A stretch of DNA of 64,000 bases from Rhizaria sp. SCN 62-66 (Eukaryota; Rhizaria, unplaced). This document shows, piece by piece, positions 30,801 to 42,900 of this stretch (the first letter of the stretch is position 1; each line of letters begins with the position of its first letter). The notes under the pieces were generated by a model that was given only the letters and a program-made list of their open reading frames with translations, did not search any database and was not told where the DNA came from. The stretch covers positions 60,707-124,706 of the forward strand of contig MEDY01000067.1 in assembly GCA_001724265.1 (NCBI GenBank), written 5' to 3'. The position numbers and the translations under genes are program-made.

Positions 30801-33672
30801 TTGACGCCAACCGTGGAGCTGCGGACGTTGTTCATGGCGCGCGAGACGCTGACGTCGCCGTCGCGCCCATCGTCACCGTCGTTCACGTCGCCGTCGCCGT
30901 CGCCGTCGCCGCCGCTGTTTGTGGTGGCCGGGGGGGAAGGCGCCCACGCGGCGACGGGCACACAGGCCTGGCCGAGCCAGAAGGCGAGCGGCAGGTGCGC
31001 GCCCGCGAGCCGCTGCACGGTCACGACCGTGAGCGCAAAGAGCGGCGGAAGCAGCGCCAGCGGGCCCGTGCCCGTGTCGACGATCGCGGGCAGCGCGGAC
31101 AGCGGCCGCAGAGGCGCGCGCACGGCGGGCGCTGCGGCGGCGGCGGGCTTAGACTGGGACGGCGACTGCGATGGGGTTGGGACGGGGTATGAAGAGGGAG
31201 ATGACTGCTTGGACGAGGGGGAGGACGACAGGTACATCAGATTGCTGCGGGCAGGAAGCGCAAAGCCAGCGCCTGAGCCCTGCCTCTGGTTCTGACTCTC
31301 ATCGCCATCGTTGTCATCGTTCTCCGACTCTTGTGACTGTGAGCCGAATTGAGACTGAGACTGTGGCAAGTAGTACGGGGTCGCAAACGTCTCGCCCGCA
31401 CTCGCACTCGCGCTCACGGTCACGCCACCGTTGCCGCTGTCTTCATCGAGACTGTGTTCGCTCGCGCCCACAGTCGCAGGCGCAGGCGCGTGCGAACGTG
31501 ACCGAGACCGCGACTGCGCAGTGTGAGCAGACTGTGCGTTGGCGCCGTCGCCGAGAGAGACGGCGACGATGTTACGGTTGATGCGGTGCGGCCCCGAAGT
31601 CGCGTAGCCCGCACCGTCTAAGGGGGTACCTACACCGCCAGAGCGAGACGGCTTTGCGAAGGGCGAGCGCACGTGCGATGAACGCTGCTGCTCGGCGAAC
31701 TTGGTCTGCGTCTGCTGCTGTTGCTGCCGCTGCTGCTTCCGTGACTGCGTGTGCTGCTGCGACGCGTGCCGCAGCAGCGCGGAGAACAAGCTGTCCACGC
31801 CCGCGCCATCACTGCCGCTGTCGACCGCAGAAGCGGCAGCATTCGCGCTCTCGGCAGCATTCACAGTCGCGGAAGCACCGGCGCTCTTGCCCTTGCCCGT
31901 AGACTTGTCCGACTTAAACTGCCGTGTAAGGGCCTTGTCCACGCCCACGTCGGCGATCAGCGCGTCCCACACCGAGGGGGGCACGTCCTTTGACAAACGC
32001 GGCGCTGCGGCACTGGCGTTGCTCTTCGCGTTCTTAGCGTTCTTGCTCTTGCGCTTGCTGCTGCGCTTGTTGCTGTTCTTGCTAATTGCGGCGCTCGAAG
32101 TTAATCCGGCGACAAAGCGCGAAGTCAAGCCGTCCGTGCCGAACGCGTCCTCCCACATGTCCCCGTCCTTGGCGTTGCTGACGATTTCACGGTCACCCGC
32201 GGAGTCGAACTCCTTGGCGCTCACAGCCGCCCTGTGCGAGTCGACCTCGGTCTCGGCGTCGGAGGCCTCTGCGGCAGCGGCGGCGGCGGCGGCGGCGCGG
32301 TGCTGCGAGACGCGCGTGTGCAGCTCAACGATGCTCACTGTCACGCCAGAGGACTGTGAGCGCAGACGGGCCTGTGCGTCGCTGCTGACGCGGTCGCTGC
32401 CGGTTGAAGTATCAGCATCAGCGTCGGCATCGGCGTTATCCGCGGTGTCCGTGTCAGGGTCGGTGTAAGTACCCTCGTCGGCGTGTAAGTGCACGAGCAC
32501 GTCGAGCAGCGGCACCTCGTAGAAGCGCGCGCGCGACACGGGCACATACCGCAGCCGCGAGCTGTAGCGCTGGCGCACGTCGCCTCCATCGACACCGGCG
32601 CCGGCGTCGCTGAAGGGCGCGCTGTCGCCGGCGGCTTTCTTTTTGTCGCCGCCGTTAGTGCCGCTGTTGACTGCACCTTTCCTCGCATTACGGGTACTCG
32701 TGGCAGAACTAACGCCAGAACTCGTGGTGGAACCCGTGGGGGCACTGGTGCGGTACGCGTGGACGACGCCGCCCAGGTCGAGCGCGCCGACGCTCATGCC
32801 GGCCGTGAGCAGCGTGGGCAGCGCGGGCGCGGCGCCGGGCTCGCGTGCGCCCGCGGCCCGCAGCGCAGCGCCCGCGCCCGTCACGGCCGCTCGCACGCGC
32901 CGCTCCGCCGACACCGGGTCCCAGGGGCACGTGTACGACGCGAAGACCGGCAGCAGCGGCGCCGCGGGGGCCACGGCCACTGCGGCGCGCTGTAGGCCCC
33001 CGGCGGCGGCGGCGGCAGAAGCGGATGCCGCGGCGGCGGAGGCTGCGGAGGCGATGAGCGATGGGAAGAACGAGTCCAGCAGCGTGGGTGCGGGCGCCGC
33101 GAGCGCGGGCGCGGCGAGCGCGGCGGCGGCCTGCGCGCCGCGCGGCGTGGGGTTAGCAGAATATACGGCCGCGGCCATCGCCGATGACGCCGCGGCCGCG
33201 CGCCGTTGCCACTGCGCCAGCGCGGCGACCGCGCTCACACCGGAAGACTCTGACGCGGACTCGGACTCGGACTCGGATTCGCTCTGGCTGTCGGCGCTGG
33301 CGGCCGCGTTCGAGCCCGCGGCGGTCCCGCTGGCGCCGACTGGCGGCGCGATGGGCACGGGCACAGGGTCCGGGTCGCGGCGCAGCAGCGCGGGGAAGGC
33401 GAACCCGGCGATGCCGGTCTGCAGGCGCTGGCGCGACGACAGCGCGTGGGGCAGCGTGAGCGCCGCCGCGCGCGCCGCCGCCAGCACGGCCGCCGCGTCG
33501 CCCGACTGCGCGGCAGGCAGCGCGGGCGTCGCGTGCAGCCGCTCGCGGGACAGCGCGGTCAGCGCCGCCAGAGACGACGGCAGGCGCGGCGCGGGCGCGG
33601 CGGCGGCCCTGCTGCCTGTGATGTCGCTCGGGCTGCCGTGAATGCCGTGAATGCCGTGAATGCCGCTCATAC

Positions 33673-33712
<40 letters not shown>

Positions 33713-35305
33713 AGTGGTGGTGGTGATGGGCGCAGTTGTAGGAGCAACGGCCACAGAGCCAGAGCCAGATCCGGAGCCAGCGCTAACGGGGGCGGCAGCG
33801 AGCAGGGCGGCGGCGAGCATGTCCTTGGCGCTGACCGCGCTCTTCCCGGCCTCAGCACCACCGGTGGCGGCGGCGGCGGTCTTGGCAGACTGCTGCGGAA
33901 GAAGATTTGCGTTGGCGGCGTCCAGACTGCTGTTTTCGGCGAGAGTGCCGTTGCCAGCGGCGCCCTGTTTGCGGTGGCGCCAGAGCGCCTCGACGGCGGG
34001 CGCGACGGTGGCGGCGCACTGCAGCATGTGGCGCTGCTGCGAGATGCCCGCGAAGCGGAACCCGCCCGGGTGCGGCGACAGCAGCGACGCCGCGGACGAC
34101 ACCGCGGCCGCGGCCGCAGCCGCAGCCGCGGCCGCAGCAGCGTTGGCGTTTGCAGTAGGGTTCACGTAGGGGGTCTGGCCGGTGTAGAGCACGCGCCTGT
34201 CAGCCGGCTGCGGCTGCGGCTGTGAGCTCGGTGACGGTGCGCTCGGTGACTGTGCATCATCGCCGCCGTCGCCGCCGATCTCGGCCATGCTGTGAGCGAC
34301 CGCGGTGACGGCAATGCCCTGCGGCGCGGCGGGCGCGCACACCTCGCCGTGCCACGAACCCGAACCGTAGTTCATGGTAAAGCCGCCCTTGGCTGCGCAG
34401 CGCGCGGCGTGGTATGGGTAGCCAGGATGCGGGCACGACGACGCCGCCGCGGTCGCCGCGGAGAGTCGCGCCAGCGCCGCGGGCGCGTGCAGCGCCGGCG
34501 CCGCCACGGGGGCCGGGAACGGCGGCCAAGACGACGACAATGACACCGGTGACTGCAGTTGCGACTGCGACTTGGCGTCCGCACGGGCGCTAGTGTTGAT
34601 ATCAAAGTCTGAGTCGGAGGCGGAAGCGGAGTCCGGCGCGAGCGCGATTGCGAGCGTGGAGGAGCCTGTGTCGAAGATGACGTGGAACGGCACGCCGTCG
34701 ACCGAAAGCGGGAACGTATAGTCCGTCCACACGGAGCCAGTCAGCGGGATGGACACAGGCGCCTGCGCCGCCGCGGGCTCCCACGACGCCGACGCACCAC
34801 GTGCGCCGCCACTGCTGCCACTGCCGCCGCTGTTGCCGCTGTTGCCGTTGGAATCGCGCGCGGGGGACGTGGGGGAGGCCGAGTCGGCGGGCGGGAGAGG
34901 CATGTGGAGCGGGGGCGCGTAGTAGCTGAAGTGGGGCCCGCTGGCCGCGTAGCCGTGCAGGACGGTGGCGGGCGACGGCGCTGAGGCTGCGGCGTGGGCT
35001 GAGGCCGATGCTGAGGCTGCTGATAAACTCGAGTGGGACGAGGAAGCGGAGGCGGGGTCAGCCGCGGAGACGAGTGTGGCGCATGTCGTGGCAAGCAGAG
35101 CAAGGAACATATGCATCAATCGCGGGTGAGATCCTCCGCGGGCCGGGGCGGTGGAGGAAGACTTGGGAGTTGGCTCTGCAGCAGCTGCAGGAGAGCAAGC
35201 GCGAGAGGAATTCGAAGTCGATGAAGGGGTGGACGAGGCTGTTTCGGCAAGCCCACGTGCACAAAACCCGGCAGGGGGCTGCGGGCCAAAAGCACCGGGA
35301 GGCAT
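27875..35305 (-). CDS. Pepsin-type aspartic protease with very large low-complexity inserts and C-terminal membrane anchor
   Basis: A single-exon frame of 2476 residues, ending in TAA. Met64 (35116) or Met66 opens a signal peptide (MHMFLALLATTCATLVSA) and is the likely start, giving about 2413 residues. Numbering from the first Met, the first catalytic motif is FHVIFDTGSSTLAI near residue 212 and the flap is NYGSGSWHGEV near 312. The second catalytic motif is AIVDTGTGPLALL near 1408, and the characteristic C-terminal strand NIIGQAVLERYYTVFDVGGE lies near 1873. The two Asp are about 1200 residues apart, against ~180 in pepsin; the gap is filled by Ser, Ala, Gly and Asp-rich tracts. A transmembrane helix near 2385-2410 (VVLVTLVVVIAAVAAAA) with a short cytoplasmic tail suggests a membrane-anchored secretory-pathway enzyme like the BACE/yapsin type. 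Substrate is unknown. Both active-site Asp are present. Confidence 0.82.
33674..33712 (-). repeat. (AGC)13 microsatellite coding poly-serine
   Basis: Thirteen perfect trinucleotides, read as AGC on the coding strand, give a serine run in the first insert of the protease. It is likely length-variable. Confidence 0.85.
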
Positions 35306-36916
35306 AAAAGCTAAGCAGGCGACCAGACGAAACGCTCGTGAATGCTGTGACGGTGTGGAAAAGCGAGTTTGGGTCTGGACGGCAGAACGCTCTGGAGGGG
35401 TGTAATATCAACATATTGACAGATTATTTAAAGTTAGCATTATTTAAGGAGAGAAAATAACAAACATTAATCTAAATATCACCTTAATGACGTGTATAAC
35501 GCAGGATTATCCTCGCAAGATCTCGACTCCAAGACGAAATAGCTCAAGCTGGACCACAGCAGACCAATACCACCGCAGCATGACAAGTGCATAATCATGG
35601 CATAGTCATGCGCCACTCAAACGCGTACTTAAGCGGGTCTCCTCAAAATTGAGGTTGCGTGCAAATGTAACCAATGAGTATAACAAGGCGAATATAGTTG
35701 GTCGAAGACAAAAAGATAATGTATTTGCAGAACATCGAAAACTACAAGTATCGACTGAATCTGAAAATGATACTCAACCGGTAGAGTAGCACTTGTGGTT
35801 GAGTGCGCATATCGATATTGTTGCAATAAATCAGAGACAATAGAGAACATACAATTCTAAATAGAAATATAAAGCTAGAAATTTTGACAAAAACAAGGTC
35901 GAGGCGCAGCATAGAGATAATTTCGCACGCTGCTTTTGACACTGAGTCAACGATATTTGTGTGTGAATAGATGACAAAAGGATCCTGCATGACCCAGAAA
36001 CTGGTAGCATCATCATCGTACACCACAAAACAGTGCAGCATGCGCATTTGTAAACATAAGATGTACAATTACCCGTATGCAAACGCGTCGAAAGAAAAAG
36101 TTAAGATCGTCTTAACAACGTGAAAAAGAAAGTTGAACCCAAACCAAGAACTAGTAGGTCGATTTGAGACAACTTTAGTTTGACCGTACGACTTGAACAA
36201 TAGATACTATTATGAGTCGTACAAATAAAACGAAGAAATGACTAATCAAACGAAACTTCATAACAACGACTAATAAGTGAACTATTCGTTCCTAGGCAAC
36301 AAAAACATAGCAAACAATCAAAATAGTGAAAATACATCTTGAAAAAAACATGCGGAAAAGACACGCTCACAAAAGCGACAAAGAAAGTGGCGCAAAAAGA
36401 CCGGAAACATGAAAGGATTGTGTGTCATTATCACAAGACAGTGGGTGCGGTGTGGTGTGGTGTGTTGCAGGATTTGGTTTAGAAAGAATGCATGAACTTG
36501 AGTGGCGCAAGCTTTAGACTCAAAAAGATCAACACACAGATTATGACACACATGTCATGTGCACTTATTGAAGCTTCGATGATCAAACAATTCTTAAACA
36601 GACAATAAAATTTCCAACAATGATCACAATGATACTCATTGTGGGGGCTCATACGTGCTAACAACTTATTTAGTCGTACAAACAAGAAACACAAAGGTTA
36701 TCTACCTCATAGAACATTCCCAAAAGACACTTAAACAACAAATGCAAGACATACGATGTCACCAACTATGGTCAAGCGATACACTGAACGTGTGTAGCAT
36801 CACAGTGAATGGAGAAAGAAGAAAAAAAAGGACAACAGTCTACGTGTGCAAATTGGGTGTAGTAACGCAGCTACAACAGCAAGCAATCACAACCAAAGAT
36901 CAGTATGGGTTTTTCT
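35306..36916. other. Longest intergenic region
   Basis: About 1.6 kb, AT-rich except near the protease start. It lies between two minus-strand genes and should hold the protease promoter and the 3' untranslated region of the giant gene. Frames here are short and unlike protein. I searched by eye for tRNA-type B boxes and found none convincing. Confidence 0.4.
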
Positions 36917-39900
36917 TTAGTCTAAGGACTTAGACGGCGCTGTGAGATCCACAACAACCATTGGGTCATCAGTCACCTCACGCTCACGCCGCCTCGCCTC
37001 TACCCCCGCGATCGCGTCCTCGGCCGCGGTGCCAGCGTCGTTGGCGCCAAGCTCACGGCCATCGCCCGAGGCGCTGTTTGCAGCTGCAGCCGCTGCAGCC
37101 ATCATTGCCTCACGCCGGTGCATGCCCGTTGCGACATCAGTACTTGCGGCCTCGTCGCGGACGAGATCGAACGTGCGAGACCAGGCTGGTGTAGCGCTAG
37201 AGCCCAACACGAGCACTTCATCATGGCTGCGGCGCTCACCAGCTCCAACCTTCTCACCTACAGCATCAGCACCGAGCTTGCCGCTCGCAGTAGTAGTGTG
37301 AGACTTGTTGAAACGCTTGCTGTCGGCAAGGGTCTTCCTGTCATCGCGCATCTTGTGCTCGCGGATCTTGTTTTGGCGCCACTTGCGCATGACAAGCTGG
37401 ATGTCGTGGCCGAGAATGTAAGCCTCGCGTAGCTGACGACGGAGTGGCGCAAGCTGCATCTCTTCGCGTTGCAGCACCACAAACGCAGCAACAACAACAG
37501 CAAAGAAGAAAATAACAAGCACGCAGATGAGAATGGTGGCGACAACCTTGGCCGTGTGCGACACTGTATCGATAAAGAGGAAGTTCGCAAGAAAGAAAAT
37601 CATAAATGATGTGCCAAGCGATAAGAATTCCACAGCGCCCGGAATGCGATTCTCAAACGGCTTGGCAAAAATCTGCGCAAGAATGCACGCAAAGATGAGC
37701 AGTGAGGCCATCATAAGCTGTGTGTGTAGCGCACCAGGGAAGAACACAGCAATAGCAACGAGCGCAGCCTTCCGGAACATTTCAAGAAGGAACCAGTAGT
37801 AGCGTGTGGGCTTGTAACCGCGGTACAGGAACGCCATCTGAGACTCAAAAACCTTCTTTTGTGAGCGTGTAATGTCAGACGCGCCCGTTGCCGGGGTTTG
37901 AATCAACGCGCGGTTGCGATACAAAATGGCCCACGCAAACAGCGGAATGCCGATCACCCAGAAAATAAGCATAGGGACGCCCAAGACAAGGATAAATAAC
38001 ATGTGCTGCGCCGAGTAGCAGGGCTCGCTGAGATCGCCGAGCATGAAGCTGGCTCCGGGGTCCGCTGCGCCACCAATACTCTTGCAGGAAAGCACCATGA
38101 AGAATTGGCGAGTGATGTTGGGGTGGATCATGAACATGACGACGGTAATTGCAGTAATAACGTAGCCCGCGAACTCGGAAAAAACGTTGTTTAGTGCATG
38201 TTCTGCAGCATAAAGCTGCTTACGCATTTCAGCGCGCGTAAGCCGGGGTTTCACTGCCTTTGCGCGCTGCTCACGCGCAGCCTCGTACATTCCCTTGCCC
38301 TTGTCCTCACCATATGTAGTGACATACCACATGAGCTGCTTGTGTGCCCGCACGCGCTCAATCGCACGCTCGCGGCGGATGTTTAAATCGCGCAAAACTT
38401 CAGCCTCGTACAACGTCTCGGCAGGCTCGCACGAAACAGCAAACGCGTTTTCCATATCAGCTGCGTCTTGGAGCACGTTTGCGATCTCATAGCTTGACTC
38501 GGTCGAAGCAACGCGCTTTTCAGCATCTGCCTTAATGAGAGCGTCGTCAAAGTCGCCCTGGCTAGTGCGGTAACGGTTAAAGAGAGCAATCCATTCTGCA
38601 CGCACAGTCAGCTCTTGCGCCTTCGTGCGTGTCGAGGCTGCAAGCTCAGCTGCGTAAGCTCCCTCTGCAGCGTCGGCGTTGTCAAGGCGGGCTCGCATGT
38701 CCATGGCAAAGTCATCAAGAATGAGACTGAAATCGCGCGATGCCTGCGGTGCATACTCGCGCAAGTCCACCGCCACGCCGTCCTCGTCTACAAACACTGC
38801 GTCATCAGCCAGCAACGCGGAGGCTGCGGTCAGGCTCGAGACAGAACCAGATCGTGATAGATCGAATGAAACGCCGGTGTTAGAAGTCTCGGCACTATCG
38901 AGTAATGTTGCCACTTTGGTGCTGTCGGTATTTGTGGAAGAAACACTCTCGGAGAGAGACGTGCAAGAGTTTTTGCTTGCTGTAAAATCATTGGCCTTGC
39001 GGAGACTCCTGCGCTTACCAATCCGAACAGACTTAGCCGTATTACTGTACGTAAGGCGCAGAGTATCTTGGTGTTCGGTGTCGACATCACCGTCAGTGAG
39101 TGTGTGTGACTGCGAAACGACTCCGCTAAGATCGTCTTTATGATCATCGTCTTCAACAGCATCGGTGAAATCGTTATGCCTGAACTCAAGCTCAGACGCT
39201 GTAAACTCCGCAGGTGCCACGGCGTCTGCACTAGCAACAAGAGTGTCAACAATGCGCTCGATAAAACCATTATTGTCAGTGTTAGTAATGTTTGAAACGG
39301 AAGAAGCTGTTAAGTGCGGAAAAGCGCGCACCGCGCGCTCGCTACGCCACGCCACCTCGTCATTTGCGGCAAATGCGTTCGTGTTGCCGCCAACGTTACG
39401 AACACCCGATAGAGAGCTCTGTCGGTGCAGATGTGTGAGCGAAAATGATCCAAGCTGAGATGCAGATGGTGAACGGTCACGTTGCGGCTGCGCTAAAGGA
39501 CTATCGTTATTGGCCGCAGAACGAAGAAGTGAAAATGAACCAACGCGCGACAGCTGCCCAGTGCGGCTTGCACGCGCCCCGTATGCAACAGTCTGCGCAC
39601 CTATGTGTGGACTGTTTTTGTGGTCGTTGCGACTGTTGATGGCAGCATCCGGCACGGAGGTGAATGCGGGGGACATCGCAGGACTGTTTCTCGATCCAAA
39701 TTCAGCGTTGCCACGCGTGATGCCGGTGATGGTTGTCGTTACTGTGGGGACACGGAGGCTGGGGCGCATGAACGGTGAGTTCGCTGCTGCTACAAGCATT
39801 GCCTGGCGCTGACCGTCACGGTCTAAAGCGAATGACGTGCTTTCACCGGTGATTGTAACAGCTCCAAAAACTGGCGACGCGCGGGCGCTGTAAAGACCAG

Positions 39901-42900
39901 TAGATCCTAAGCCGAGTTTGGGGCTGCGATTAATCGCTGCGTCACTCGCTGTGGTAGAAACAGCAGTACTCATGTGGGGCGCGTTGGCGATGAGTGCAGG
40001 TGAAACCTCAAACTCACCAAGAGCGTCATCCTGTTCCTCATTTGCTGCATCGTTGTCTGCACGGCTGTGCGCAGGTGGGCGCACAGGTGGGGGCAGCGGG
40101 GCCCTTACGACATCGCCCGCAGAGTTGGTCATGCGCGACTTTGGAATCATACGGCGCTTCTTGCCAGTACTGGCAAGAGCTGCGCCACCATGGCCGGCGC
40201 CGTTGCCGTTATCACTTGTGCAAACAACGTTGCTTATACTGCCGCGCTGCTGGTTAACACCAGCACCTGGAGAAGACACTTTACTTCCAAAGCTACCGCG
40301 GCGCAACGAGCTTGCTGTACTAGGCATTGAGGCTGTATCGGGATGGGTCTTCATATGCGAGCTTGCACCATGTACAACTGCCTTCCCAGTGACGGGATCG
40401 GTACCAACAAAGCTTTCGACAGCAATGCCGTCCTTGTCGTCAATGAGATCCCACACAAGTGTGTTTTCGTTTGCCATCTGCTCACGGCGTTGCTGCAACT
40501 GCTCACCACGGTCATGCTTTTCACGGTTCTTGAGCTCAACAATGACTTCGGCCGACAAGGCGCGCTCCTCGACAGCGCGTTTCATCAGCTCCTTGCGGTA
40601 CCGGCGACGCGTGCTAAAGTACATTGGTACAAAGACCATAGTGGGGAGTAGAACACCTGCCAGCGGCAGCAGCATAATGCTGATTGTGGTCACCCAGAAA
40701 GGCTGCACCGCAGGGTTTTCCTCTAAGAAACAATCAAGAGACAAAAACGCAGTACCGACTCCGCCCGCAGTGTCAGTAGTATCAAAGACGTCAGCAAGGA
40801 AGCCAGGCCACTGAAGGTCGTAGCGTGCGGCAATAGACATCACCTGCAAACCGGAAGTGGCGACCTTGAGCAGCAGCGGTACAGCGGGCGCGGGTAGCTC
40901 ATTCATGGACTGCTTACCGTCAATAATCTGTTTCCACACCAGCACAGTGCAGACCGCAATTGCACCAATAATTGCCAGCACAAGGAGGAAGGTACGTAAA
41001 GCGGGTCCATTACAGCGCGCACATTCAAAAGATGAGCTCTTGCCATATCCTGGGAGGCAGATCGCGCATAGGTTGCCGGTGTGGCCTTCAAGGCACACAT
41101 CATGTCCCCGGCAGGCGCTATTAATACACAGCTCAAACGATGGCGTTGCAAACCGTTCGAAGTTCGCTTTACGCAATAATCCGTCACCTGTTAACACAGG
41201 TGACCCGTCCTTCGACAATAACATCGCTGAATTTGTCGTAAGTTGCTCAACCACGCGCTGATACAGCGCTTCGCTTGAGTTCTCGAGTGAGTACGCACCA
41301 GATGCGCTGGGATACACATCGATGTCAACAACTGCAACCAAAGCATATGCATCGCGCAAAGAAACTGATGTGTCTCCGCCATTATTACGTTTCGCAAGCT
41401 CTATATTAGAAATAAATTCGTTGCTCTTGTTGCCAGTCTTATTGGCTGCACCATTTTTAGCGGCCTCCTCAGCAGAAAGCTTCGCATCCCTAAGCTCACC
41501 TTCGGTTAAAAACTCAAGTCCTACAAGCACGATACGGTCCAGTGGCAAGTCTGAGTTGTCGTAGAGGAGCTTTGTAACTGTGGCACGAGCTGCCTTGCGT
41601 GCTTCCTCTGTTGAACTAACTGCGGGCACATACAGCCGTATGCGAACCACACTATCACGCTCATGACGAATCACAGAAGGCGCGTAGCCTGTCAGGGACT
41701 GAATGTTGAAGATTGTTGTTCCAGGCGAAGTACAATCGCCGCCAAGCATGCATTTTGTGCACACGCCGTCGGCATTCAAGTACGTGCCAACCGTACAACG
41801 GCAGAACGTGTAGTCCTCGTTGCTCTCTGCTGCAAGTGGACACGCCTCACAGGCCGAAGAGCCCTCAAACTGAGCAAACGTGCCAGGCGGGCACTGTGTG
41901 CATGCACCGGAGCGCTCACCTGAAAAGGTACCACGCGGGCATACGCCACATGACTGCGATCCAAGATCAGAATAATGGCCGGCGGGACAGACGGTGCAGC
42001 TGGTTGCGCCAGTGGTGTTGGAATAGAGACCGGGCGAGCACTGGCGGCACGCGGTCTGCGACCACATATCATTAAAGTAACCCGTCTCGCATGGAAGGCA
42101 CATAACGTCAACGCCGTACTGGCCAGGCGAACATTGCACATACGACAGTAAGATGTTTTCAAGAGACATTGTGCCGTAGCGCTGAAGCAGTGTAACTGTA
42201 CGCTCACTAGCAGAGCCAGTAGGTGTGATGCAGGTCACGCGCTCATGCGGCCGCGTGGTGTCGTGAGTAACGTTAAGGCAGTTTTGTCCACCGACCATAA
42301 TAGTTGATGCTGTTGCACCAAAATTGTGACCTGTGAGCTCAATTGTGTTGCCACCTAAACGGTTACATTCGCGGATATATACATCAGACACACGGTCGCA
42401 GCCGCGAATGCCAGAAATCGTGGGACTTGCGTATGACAGGCGGTTGCGCGACTCGGTACGCTGCGAGCCAGCCTTTACTGTGACGGACAACGACTCACCG
42501 GCGCCAACAGGCAGTGAGCATGTAAAGTACGTGTTGTTTGCGCGTTCAAGAGAAGTGCACTGACGACCGCTAATAATAAGCGACAACGGCTCAAGGAAGC
42601 CAGTGCCAGTAACCGCCAGCCGAACATCACCACCATCGGTGGGGCAGCCCGTGGTGCGACCGTTGAGGATGTCATCTGTTACGCAGCCGTAGACAGACGT
42701 GACCTCGGGAATTTGCGGGTACGAATATCTGTCACTAGACACTGTACAGCGACCTGCAATGCAAAGTCGGAAGCGCAAGTCAATTAGGTTCACGCGGTCT
42801 TGAGTATGACACGCAATAACCATCGTGTATCCGCTGTACAACTCTGACATAAGGTGATTAAAGTCGCATATGTACGGGAAATCAGTCTCTGTTAGCGCCT

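Noticed and set aside
30032-31192. Long plus-strand frame inside the aspartic protease gene
   Set aside because: Shadow frame. The minus strand carries the protease motifs and a membrane anchor.
35306-36916. Possible tRNA or small RNA gene, including a CUA-anticodon tRNA
   Set aside because: Scanning by eye for B-box type GTTCGANNC with a matching acceptor stem gave nothing convincing here or in the other intergenic regions.
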